From JAABRB01 sp041617635 (lineage in GTDB: Bacteria > Pseudomonadota > Gammaproteobacteria > Burkholderiales > SG8-39), in the NCBI GenBank assembly GCA_041617635.1, contig JBFJOO010000010.1, positions 5,242 to 69,241 on the forward strand: a DNA stretch of 64,000 nt, in the 5' to 3' direction. The notes under the pieces are model-generated. The model saw nothing but the letters and a program-made list of their open reading frames with translations, was not told the DNA's origin and did no database searches. Positions 6,518 through 14,920 of the stretch are shown piece by piece. A program made the translations under genes and the position numbers. The stretch's first letter is position 1. Every line of letters starts with the position of its first letter.

Positions 6518-9295
6518 CTATCCGCTGTTGCGCAGCCCGGCGGCAAGACCGTTGATGGTCAGATGGATCGCGCGCTTCGTGGACTCGTCGTCGGTGCCCG
6601 ACCGAAAGCGCCGCAGGAGCTCGACCTGCAGGTGGTTCAGAGGATCCAGATACGGGAGCCGGTCTTGCAGGCTGCGCGCGAGCGTCGGGTTGCCCTCGAG
6701 CAGCGCCCGCTGTCCCGTGATCTCGAGGAGCCGCTGGATCGTCAACGCATGCTCGGCGGCGACGCGCGCGTACACGGCGTCACGCAGCGCCGCATCATCG
6801 ACGAGCTCCGCGTAGCGCGACGCGATCCCGAGATCGGTTTTCGCGAGCACCATGTCGAGGTTGGAGAGCAGCGTGCCGAAGAACGGCCAGCGCCGGTTCA
6901 TGTCCTGCAGTAGCGCCAGGCCGTCCCGGTTCGCCGCGAGCCATTCGGTGACGGCGGTGCCGAAGCCGTACCAGCCGGGGATCAGCAGCCGCGACTGGCT
7001 CCAGCTGAACACCCAGGGAATCGCCCGCAGATCCTCGATGCGGCTCGATGACTTGCGCGACGCCGGCCGGCTGCCGATGTTCAGGTCGGAGAGCTCGCGT
7101 ATCGGCGTAGCTGCGCGAAAGTAGTCCTCGAAGCCCGGCGTATCGTAGACGAGCGACCGGTAGGCGCCATGGGCAATGTCCGAGAGCGCTTCAAGCGCCG
7201 CGTGATACGCCGGATCGAGCTCGCCCTCCGGCAGCGCCGGCACGAGCCCGCCCTCGAGCGCCGCCGCGGTGATTGCCTCGAGATTGCGGCGACCGAGCGC
7301 AGCATCCGAATACTTCGCCGAGATCATTTCGCCCTGCTCGGTCACTCGCAGGCCGAGCGCGAGGCTTCCGGCGGGCTGCGCGAGGATTGCGTCGTGGCTC
7401 GGACCGCCACCGCGGCTCACGGTGCCGCCGCGGCCGTGGAAGAAGCGCGGCTCGACGCCGGCCGCGCGGCAGGTCTCGATCAGTCGGATCTGCGCCTTGT
7501 GCAGCTCCCAGTTGGACGTGAGATAACCGCCGTCCTTGTTGCTGTCCGAATAGCCAAGCATGATCTCCTGGTACAACCCGCGCTCTGCCACCCAGCCGCG
7601 ATAGCGCGGCAACGCGAACGCAGTCGCCATGATCTCGGGCGACCGGCGCAGGTCGGCGATCGTCTCGAAGAGCGGCACCACGTCCAGCGCCAGCGCGCGC
7701 GGTCGCCCGGCTGCATCGGCGGTGAAGAGCCCGGTCTCCTTCAGCAGCAAGGCCACTTCGAGCAGATCGCTCACCGAATCGCACTTCGAGATCACGTAAT
7801 TCTCGATCGCGCGCGAGCCGTAGCGCGCGATGATCTGGCGCGCCGCGCGCAGGCACGCAAGCTCGCTCTCGACCGTCTCGGAGTACTGCACGGCCTCGCA
7901 GCGCAGGGGGCGGGCGTTGGCCAGCTCGCGCTCGAGCAGCGCAACGCGCTCGTCCTCGGGAAGCGCGAGGTAGTCGCCGCACGCACCGGATTTCGCGAGC
8001 AGCTCGGCCACGACCGCCTCGTGCACGTCGGCGTTCTGGCGCAGATCGAGGGAAGCGAGGTGAAATCCGAACACGGAGACGCCCCGCTGGAGCATGTCGA
8101 GCCGCCCCTCGCCGAGCGCCTCGCAGCCGTGCGACGCGAGCGACGCTCGGATGCAGGCGAGATCCCGCGCGAAGTCGGCGGCGTCGCCATAGGCCGGCCG
8201 GTGTACCTTGGGCGGGGGTTGCGCCGAGAGTCCGCACAGCGATTCGGCCGTCGCGGCGAGGCGTGCGTAGATGCCGACCAGGGCTTGCCGGTACGGCTCG
8301 TCCTGCCGGAACGGCGAGCCGTCGACCGCGGATTCGGCCAGCGCGATGAGCGCGGGCGTGGGCATCGCCATGCGGCTCGAGATCGACAGCTCGCGTCCCA
8401 GCGAATGCGTCTCGGCAAGGTAGTGGCGCAGCGCGACCTCGGACTGGCTGCGGGCGGCGAACTCGAGCGTCTCGGCGTTCACGTACGGATTGCCGTCGCG
8501 GTCTCCGCCGATCCACGATCCCATGGTGAGGAACGCGGGCAGCGCCGCGGTCGCGCTCCCGACGAGTGGCAGAATCTCGGCCTCCGCGTCGCGGTGCAGC
8601 CGCGGAATTTCGACGAGAAACGTGTTCGTGTAATAGCCGAGCGCGTTCTCGATCTCGTCGCGCACCCGCAGCCGCGCGAGCCGCAGCATCGCCGTCTCCC
8701 ACAGCCGCAGCACCGTCCGGTACAGCTCTCGGTCCCAGTCGCTCCGCTCGCCCGGAGTGAGCTCGCTGCGGTCGCGCGTTCGCAGCAGCCTTCCGACCGC
8801 GCGCTCGCACTCGAGGATGCTCACGCGCCGGACCTCGGTGGGGTGCGCAGTGAGCACCGGCGTGATGCGGGCGTGCGCGAGCCACGCGGCGAGCGCCTTG
8901 CCGGACACGCCCGCCGCGCTGACCCGCTGCAGCGCGCGCGCCAGGCTCCCGTGTTGCGGCGGCGACCCCGCGGCACGGTGCGCGCGCCTGCGCCGGTCCT
9001 GGTGGACGTCCTCGGCCACGTTCGCGAGATGCGAGAAATAGCTGAATGCGCGCACGACCTCGAGCACTTCGCGCGGCTGCAGGCCGAGCAGCATCTCGTC
9101 CAGCGCCTCGCGGATCTCGCCGCGCTCGGCGCCGTCCGCGCGGTGGAACGCCACCGCCTTCTGACGAATGGTCTCGACGCGGTTGAACGCGGCTTCGCCG
9201 GCGCGCTCGCGTACGACGTCACCGAGCAGCCGGCCGAGGAGCCGGATGTCTTCGCGGAGCGCGTGCTCCTTGTCCGGGGGATCGGCGAGCTGCAT
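6518..9295 (-). CDS. ppc: Phosphoenolpyruvate carboxylase
   Basis: 925 aa, full length for the bacterial enzyme. Cytoplasmic enzyme that fixes bicarbonate onto phosphoenolpyruvate to give oxaloacetate (anaplerosis). The active-site motif LTAHPTEVRR with His151 is present, as are the FHGRGGTVSRGGGPSHDAIL loop in the second half, the VFSWSQSR segment and the conserved C-terminus ending GLRNSG, where related enzymes end in NTG. It lies 12 bp downstream of the STAND-WD40 gene on the same strand, so read-through from the TIR/STAND unit is possible, although a housekeeping ppc would be expected to have its own promoter, perhaps inside the STAND gene. Confidence 0.97.
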   Translation of the reverse strand: MQLADPPDKEHALREDIRLLGRLLGDVVRERAGEAAFNRVETIRQKAVAFHRADGAERGEIREALDEMLLGLQPREVLEVVRAFSYFSHLANVAEDVHQDRRRRAHRAAGSPPQHGSLARALQRVSAAGVSGKALAAWLAHARITPVLTAHPTEVRRVSILECERAVGRLLRTRDRSELTPGERSDWDRELYRTVLRLWETAMLRLARLRVRDEIENALGYYTNTFLVEIPRLHRDAEAEILPLVGSATAALPAFLTMGSWIGGDRDGNPYVNAETLEFAARSQSEVALRHYLAETHSLGRELSISSRMAMPTPALIALAESAVDGSPFRQDEPYRQALVGIYARLAATAESLCGLSAQPPPKVHRPAYGDAADFARDLACIRASLASHGCEALGEGRLDMLQRGVSVFGFHLASLDLRQNADVHEAVVAELLAKSGACGDYLALPEDERVALLERELANARPLRCEAVQYSETVESELACLRAARQIIARYGSRAIENYVISKCDSVSDLLEVALLLKETGLFTADAAGRPRALALDVVPLFETIADLRRSPEIMATAFALPRYRGWVAERGLYQEIMLGYSDSNKDGGYLTSNWELHKAQIRLIETCRAAGVEPRFFHGRGGTVSRGGGPSHDAILAQPAGSLALGLRVTEQGEMISAKYSDAALGRRNLEAITAAALEGGLVPALPEGELDPAYHAALEALSDIAHGAYRSLVYDTPGFEDYFRAATPIRELSDLNIGSRPASRKSSSRIEDLRAIPWVFSWSQSRLLIPGWYGFGTAVTEWLAANRDGLALLQDMNRRWPFFGTLLSNLDMVLAKTDLGIASRYAELVDDAALRDAVYARVAAEHALTIQRLLEITGQRALLEGNPTLARSLQDRLPYLDPLNHLQVELLRRFRSGTDDESTKRAIHLTINGLAAGLRNSG

Positions 9296-9307
9296 GGAAG
9301 GCGCAGA

Positions 9308-12300
9308 CTATTCGTCGGAATTCGCTATACGCGAGCAGATATCTGCGTGATCGGCATCGTGGAGGAACGACTCCTTTTCCTCCTGCGTGAGAATCCGCCC
9401 GGCCACGTTGCATGCACGCTCCATCCACGAAGTAGCGTCAACGTCCCATATCAAGATCGTGCCGTCGAGGCTCGCCGACGCGAGCCGGTTGCCGTCCGGG
9501 CTGACCGCAATGCTGGACACAGCGTCCTTGTGCTGCGCGAGCCGCGCAATCGGCGATCGCGTCGGCAAATCCCAAACCAGCACTTTATGGTCCAGCCCGC
9601 CGGAGATCAGGGTCGTCTCGTCCCTGAATGCGAGACTGGTCACCCAGTTGTGGTGGCCGCGCAGCTGGCGCGCCTGAGGACGCTCCGCGTCGAGGCCGAG
9701 GATCCGAACGATCCTGTCGGTGCTCCCGGTCGCGAGCCACTCCCCACTCGGACTGTACGCGACCGAGGTGACCGCGCCACCGTGCCGGACGAGAGGCAGG
9801 TGAAGCGGTTTCCCGGTCGCGCTGTCCCAGAGAATCGCAGTCCGATCTTCGCCTCCCGACGCCAGGGTCTGCGAGTCGGGGGCGAACGCGAGGCTCGTCA
9901 CCGGCCCCTTGTGCCCGAGCAGGAGCTTGACCTCGGGCTGTGCGCTCGTCGCCTCCCAGACGCGTACTACCGCGTCGTCGGCGCCGGTGGCAATGAGCCT
10001 GCCGTCGGCGCTGATCGCCGCGACACGCGCCGGCTTCGCATGCTTCACGGCGAGCGTATTGACCGGTACCCCACTGGCGGCATCGATCACCAGGACATCG
10101 GAGTCGTTCGTTGCAACAACGAGAAGCTTTCCATCGGTGCTTATCGCCAAATGGCGCATCTCGCTGCCCGCGCCCGTCGCCTGACTCGCGCTTCGCAGAC
10201 TTTCGATGACCTTCCGGTCCAGAAGCTGGACGGTGTTCCGTTTCCAGTTCGTCGAAGCGAGCACGCCCCCCTTCGGACTGAACGCGAGACCGAAAACGTG
10301 CGCGGGGCCGCCAGAACCCAACTGTCCGAGTTGCTGGTGCGTTTGAGCATCCCAAAAGAGGATCGTGCCGCGATTGTCGGCCGAAGCCAGACGCCGCCCG
10401 TCCGCACTGAACGCAACGCTGTAGACCGGGTTCTTGTGACCTTCGAGGGTTGCGACCGGCTTTCCGGTCGTCGGATCCCAGATTCGCACGGTTCGATCCT
10501 TGCTCGCGGAAGCGAGCAGCTTCCCAGACGGCGCATAGTCGATGCTCAGCACATCCTGCGTGTGCCCGACGAGATCGCGGATCTTCTCTCCCGCGGCGAC
10601 GTCCCACAGGGTTACCCGGTCGTCCGCGCCCGCCCAGGCAAGCACATTGCCTTGCGGGCTGAACGCCACGTCCCAAACGCGTCCGCGCGCGACCAGCTTG
10701 CGGTTGGGTACACCTTTCTCCGCATCCCACAGCCAAACCGTGCCGTCGAAGCTGGCCGAGGCGACCGTCTTGCCGTCGGGGCTGAATGCGACGCGCACGA
10801 CGAGGTTCTTGTGCCCTTTCAGCGGCGCGAACAGCGGCTTGCGCGCTTCGAGATCCCAGAGGACGACCAGATTGTCCTGCGTACCCGACGCAAGGACCTT
10901 GCCGTCGGGGCTGAATGCGAGGCCGTAAACGTCCTGCTTCTTGGCCGGACGACCCGGAATGTCGAGCGTCAACGGTTTTCCATCTGCTTTCCGGCTGGCC
11001 ACATTCCACACGATGATGGATTTGTCGCGTGCGCCGGACGCGAGCCACTTCCCGTCGGGACTGAAAGCGACGTCGAATACGGGGCGCGAGTGACCCGCCA
11101 GCGCGGACGCGGTGGTCGGTTGCCGCATGACTCCATCCGCGCTAAGGCGAAGGATGTCGCGCCCGGTGCGGTCGAACGAAACGCTCACCGGGGAGCCCTG
11201 GTGCGCGGCAAGCGGCAACCCGTCCAGCGTTGCGAGCTGGCGCGTGCTCGAGTCCACGTCGGCTTCGGCGCTTGCTCCGACCGCCCTGGGCTCTTGCCGG
11301 GCGGCTGCGTCGCTAGCGGCCCGCGCGTGTTCCGTGAGCCTCCAGACGTTGATCTTCTTGTCCCTGCCCGCCGAATAGAGCACGTGACCGTCCGGATGGA
11401 ACAGCAGCTCGGTCACGTCGCCCGCGTGTCCCTTCAGTGGCGATTCGAAGGAGACGCCAGTCTCAACGTCCCACAGTACGATCGTGTCGTCCTGGCTTCC
11501 CGATGCGAGCAGCGCGCCGTCGGGGCTGAAAGCGAGAGCGAGCACATCGCCGCGATGCTTCTTCGTCGGATCTGAGGATTTTGGGTCTTTCTGCGGCGCG
11601 AGCCTCGGCTTGCCCGTCGCGACATCCCAGAGCAACACGCGATCGTCCGAACTGCCCGAGGCAAGTGTCCGCCCATCCGGACTGAACGCCAGGCGTCTTA
11701 CGCTTCCGCCGTGCTCAGAGAGCGCCTCGTCCTTTCCGCTGCGCTCTTCGCTGCCCCCCGTGATCCGCTTTCCGCCTTCCGTGTCCCACAGGATAATGGA
11801 GCTGTCAGAGCTTCCGGACGCCAGCCGACGGCCGTTCGGGCCGAAGGCAAGGCTCGTGACCCTTGAGCGGTGACCGGTGAGCTCAAGCTGGCGGGTGCGC
11901 GTTTCGGCATCCCAAACCGTGATCGATCCTTCACTGGTGCCGGTTGCGATGGCGCGGTTGCCCGGTCCGAGCGCGATGGCCGTGACTTTCGGGACGCGCG
12001 CCGCGATGGTAGCGATCGATTGGTCGAGCCGCGCCCGACTGATGTCGAGCACGACGACGCGTTTGTCGGTGGCCGCCGCCAGCCGAGCTGGCGCCACCGC
12101 GACGCTCAGGCCTTTGCCGCGGCCGTCGAGCGGCTCCGTCGTCGTCCGCAACCGTCCAGTCCGCGCGTCCCACAACCTCACGGTCCCCAGGGAGTCGTTC
12201 GATACAAGCGTCCGGCCGTGTTGGCCGAAGACCACTGCCTCAACGTCTCGCGGGTGCGAAAGGCGGCGGATCTGCCTTGCCTGCCTGTGATTCCAGACGA

Positions 12301-14920
12301 TCACGACGTTGTCTTTGCCGCCCGAGGCGAGCGTCCGGCCGTCGCGGCTGAATGCCACGCTGGTGACGTCTCCGCGATGCCCTTCCAGGCGCGTGCTGCG
12401 CGGCGCTCGTTGCGACAGGGTCCACAGGCGCACCGTCCTGTCCCTGCTCCCGGAGGCAAGTGCACGACCATCCTTGCTGAATGCAATGCTGGTCACGTCT
12501 CCGGTGTGACCGCGCAAGGGTTTGCCAAATGGCTTCCGGTTCGCGACATCCCACAGCATGACGCTGTCGTCCTTGCTGCCGGTCGCGAGCAGCTTGCCAT
12601 CCGGACTGAATGCGACGGCACTCACATCCCCGCGATGCGCACGCAGTGGGCCGCCCAGCTTCGCACCCGAATCGACCTGCCACAGGATCACAGAATTGTC
12701 GGTGCTCGCCGATGCGAGCAGCCGGCCATCCGGCGAGAAAGCGACGCCGAGGATGTCGCCGCTATGCGCGCGGAGCGGCTCGAATTTCGGCCGCCCGGAC
12801 ACCGCGTCCCAGATGATCACGGTGTTGTCTCGACTGCCGGTTGCGAGCAGCTGTCCGTCCGGGCTGATCGCCACGCTCGTCACGCTACTCCGGTGTCCGC
12901 CACCGTCTGCCAGAGGGCCGAGGGATTGACCGGTTGCCAGGTTCCAAAGCTCGATCCCGCCTTTAGTTCTTTCGGTTGCGAGCAGCTCGCCGTCCGCGCT
13001 GAGCGTGGCGACCTGGGTGACCATTGGGCGGGCATCCGCGAGCGGCTCGGACTGGGCGTTGCGTGAATGCAGGTCCCACTTGATGACGCGCCGGTCGCTC
13101 CCCGCGGAGATCAGCCGCGTGCCGGTCCGGTCGAGCGAGAGGCTGACGACCGAGCTGGTGTGCCCGACTGCCGCCTCCTCGCTGAAAGTGGGCAACTTCC
13201 GCTCGACCAGCTCCTTGCCGAGCGCTTCGGCGAGGAACTCGCGCGATCGGGCGGAGTGCGCCATCGCATGGGCTTCGGCGCCGAGCAGCAAAGCGAGCGC
13301 CCGATCGTCCTTCAGCTCATACCCGGCCGTTCGCAGCAACGCCTCCTGCTGCAGCTCCGCCTTCTCGGCATCCGCCTTGAGCTGCACATACGCCAGCGTC
13401 CCGGCGACGGCAACGAAGAGTGCCGCGCTCGCCGCGATCGCGGCGTACCGGAGCCCCGTGCGGCGCTCGCTGGCGCGAATGAAGCGCGTGACGAGCTCGT
13501 GTCCGCCGCCGTACTGCTCGGCCCACGCGGCATTGTGCGCGTGATCCTTGCGCCACTCATGCGCACGGCGTAGCGCCGTCCCGCGCAGCAGCTCCTCCTG
13601 CTCCTGCTCCCACCGGCGCGCACGCTGCAGGAGGTCGCGATAGATCTCGGCCGCCCGGGCTTCTGCGTCGGCCCAGACGTCGAGCGTCTCCCACTGGCTG
13701 ATCAGGCTTTCATGACTGATGTCGAGCACCGTGTCGTCCTGCAGATCGATGCCGGCAGGCGGCGTCAGAAAGCTTCGGTCCGGGCGGCGGAATGCTTCGA
13801 TGACAGGGTTGACCTCGGCAGGCTCCGCCTTCACCGCTCCGCACACGCGCCGATAGCGGGTCGGACGCCGGATGTCGCGCCGGTCCTGGCCGCGCTCGGT
13901 GAGCAGCCGGAACATGATCCGGGCGATCTCCCGCTGCTTGGAATCCTCGAGAGAGGCGAGCGCCTCGTCGGCATGATTCGAGAGTGCGTTGTGCAGTCCG
14001 CCGACTGCGTGATAGTCGTCGAGCGTGAGGACCTGCGGCTGCGCCGGATCTGCCTGGACGCGCTCATCCACACGCTGCCAGACCCGCATGAGCACGTGTT
14101 GCATGAGCGGCAACTGGTCGGGGACGGGCCCTCCTTCCGGACTCCGCTCGACTTGGAGGCGCATGGTCTCCATGTCGTTGAGCAGCCGGTTGACGAGGCC
14201 CGGCTCGACATCCCCGCCAAACACCTGTGCTGGACGCTCGATGGCCGTGCGCCGCTGCTCGCGGGTGAGCCGCGGGACGAGAAACTGGCCGCGGTTCAGC
14301 GCCTCCGGCAACCCCTCGAAGAGCGCGCAGTCGCCGAGGAAGTCTGACCGCATCGTGATGACCACGTAGACCGGTACCGCCGCGCGCGTCGCCTCGAGCA
14401 GCAGCGAGACGAACGCATCGGCGTCGGCGATGTCCCCCTCTTTGCGGTAGCGGAAAATCTCCTCGAACTGATCGACCAGGATGAGGAGATTCGTCTCCGG
14501 CGGCAGCGGCGTATCCTGCAGGATTTCATCGAGTGCGCGCGGACCGCGCCTCAATTCCGCGCGCAGCATGCCGACGGCGAGGTCGTTGTCCACGTCCGCG
14601 CCGCGCTCCTTGCCGAGCGCGAAAGGCTTGCTGAGCGCCACCGCAAGCCGGGTCAACGGATCGCCCCCGGGGCGCATGTCGGCGACGCGCCAGCGCGCAC
14701 CGGTTTTCGCCAGCAGTCCGGTCTCCAACGCGCCGATCATCCCGGTGCGCACCAGCGAAGACTTGCCGCACCCGGAGGTGCCGACCACCGCGACGAACCG
14801 GTGGTCGCCGAGCTTCTTGATCAGGTCGGTGACCAGGGTCTCGCGACCGAAGAAGATGTCGGTCTCGTTCGCCCGGAACGGGCGCAGGCCCGGGTAAGGG
14901 CAGAGACGCTCGGCTTCCAT
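9308..14920 (-). CDS. Membrane-anchored STAND NTPase with about 28 WD40 repeats
   Basis: 1870 aa. Residues 6-30 (CPYPGLRPFRANETDIFFGR) and what follows match the nSTAND1 type of STAND NTPase: Walker A GTSGCGKSS at 47-55 with Lys53, Walker B LLILVDQFEE at 145-154, and the winged-helix region motif DISHESLISQW near 400. One hydrophobic helix (about 491-513) and a short helical linker precede a C-terminal array of about 28 WD40 blades (585-1840) of the form VTSVAFSPDGRxLASGSxDxTVxLWD; 28 would fit four seven-bladed propellers. STAND proteins are signal-dependent switches that oligomerise with ATP, and WD40 arrays usually sense the trigger. Its ATG overlaps the TGA of the TIR gene (TGATG), so the two are translationally coupled. 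Confidence 0.9.
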   Translation of the reverse strand: MEAERLCPYPGLRPFRANETDIFFGRETLVTDLIKKLGDHRFVAVVGTSGCGKSSLVRTGMIGALETGLLAKTGARWRVADMRPGGDPLTRLAVALSKPFALGKERGADVDNDLAVGMLRAELRRGPRALDEILQDTPLPPETNLLILVDQFEEIFRYRKEGDIADADAFVSLLLEATRAAVPVYVVITMRSDFLGDCALFEGLPEALNRGQFLVPRLTREQRRTAIERPAQVFGGDVEPGLVNRLLNDMETMRLQVERSPEGGPVPDQLPLMQHVLMRVWQRVDERVQADPAQPQVLTLDDYHAVGGLHNALSNHADEALASLEDSKQREIARIMFRLLTERGQDRRDIRRPTRYRRVCGAVKAEPAEVNPVIEAFRRPDRSFLTPPAGIDLQDDTVLDISHESLISQWETLDVWADAEARAAEIYRDLLQRARRWEQEQEELLRGTALRRAHEWRKDHAHNAAWAEQYGGGHELVTRFIRASERRTGLRYAAIAASAALFVAVAGTLAYVQLKADAEKAELQQEALLRTAGYELKDDRALALLLGAEAHAMAHSARSREFLAEALGKELVERKLPTFSEEAAVGHTSSVVSLSLDRTGTRLISAGSDRRVIKWDLHSRNAQSEPLADARPMVTQVATLSADGELLATERTKGGIELWNLATGQSLGPLADGGGHRSSVTSVAISPDGQLLATGSRDNTVIIWDAVSGRPKFEPLRAHSGDILGVAFSPDGRLLASASTDNSVILWQVDSGAKLGGPLRAHRGDVSAVAFSPDGKLLATGSKDDSVMLWDVANRKPFGKPLRGHTGDVTSIAFSKDGRALASGSRDRTVRLWTLSQRAPRSTRLEGHRGDVTSVAFSRDGRTLASGGKDNVVIVWNHRQARQIRRLSHPRDVEAVVFGQHGRTLVSNDSLGTVRLWDARTGRLRTTTEPLDGRGKGLSVAVAPARLAAATDKRVVVLDISRARLDQSIATIAARVPKVTAIALGPGNRAIATGTSEGSITVWDAETRTRQLELTGHRSRVTSLAFGPNGRRLASGSSDSSIILWDTEGGKRITGGSEERSGKDEALSEHGGSVRRLAFSPDGRTLASGSSDDRVLLWDVATGKPRLAPQKDPKSSDPTKKHRGDVLALAFSPDGALLASGSQDDTIVLWDVETGVSFESPLKGHAGDVTELLFHPDGHVLYSAGRDKKINVWRLTEHARAASDAAARQEPRAVGASAEADVDSSTRQLATLDGLPLAAHQGSPVSVSFDRTGRDILRLSADGVMRQPTTASALAGHSRPVFDVAFSPDGKWLASGARDKSIIVWNVASRKADGKPLTLDIPGRPAKKQDVYGLAFSPDGKVLASGTQDNLVVLWDLEARKPLFAPLKGHKNLVVRVAFSPDGKTVASASFDGTVWLWDAEKGVPNRKLVARGRVWDVAFSPQGNVLAWAGADDRVTLWDVAAGEKIRDLVGHTQDVLSIDYAPSGKLLASASKDRTVRIWDPTTGKPVATLEGHKNPVYSVAFSADGRRLASADNRGTILFWDAQTHQQLGQLGSGGPAHVFGLAFSPKGGVLASTNWKRNTVQLLDRKVIESLRSASQATGAGSEMRHLAISTDGKLLVVATNDSDVLVIDAASGVPVNTLAVKHAKPARVAAISADGRLIATGADDAVVRVWEATSAQPEVKLLLGHKGPVTSLAFAPDSQTLASGGEDRTAILWDSATGKPLHLPLVRHGGAVTSVAYSPSGEWLATGSTDRIVRILGLDAERPQARQLRGHHNWVTSLAFRDETTLISGGLDHKVLVWDLPTRSPIARLAQHKDAVSSIAVSPDGNRLASASLDGTILIWDVDATSWMERACNVAGRILTQEEKESFLHDADHADICSRIANSDE

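Noticed and set aside
7169..11575. Very long plus-strand open frame (1468 codons) opposite ppc and the STAND gene
   Set aside because: It is an antisense shadow: its protein is rich in Arg, Ala and low-complexity runs with no domain, while the minus strand encodes full-length PEP carboxylase and a STAND-WD40 protein.
9400..13170. Periodic similarity at about 125-bp spacing on the DNA level considered as a non-coding repeat array
   Set aside because: The periodicity is explained by WD40 blades of about 42 codons in one open frame.
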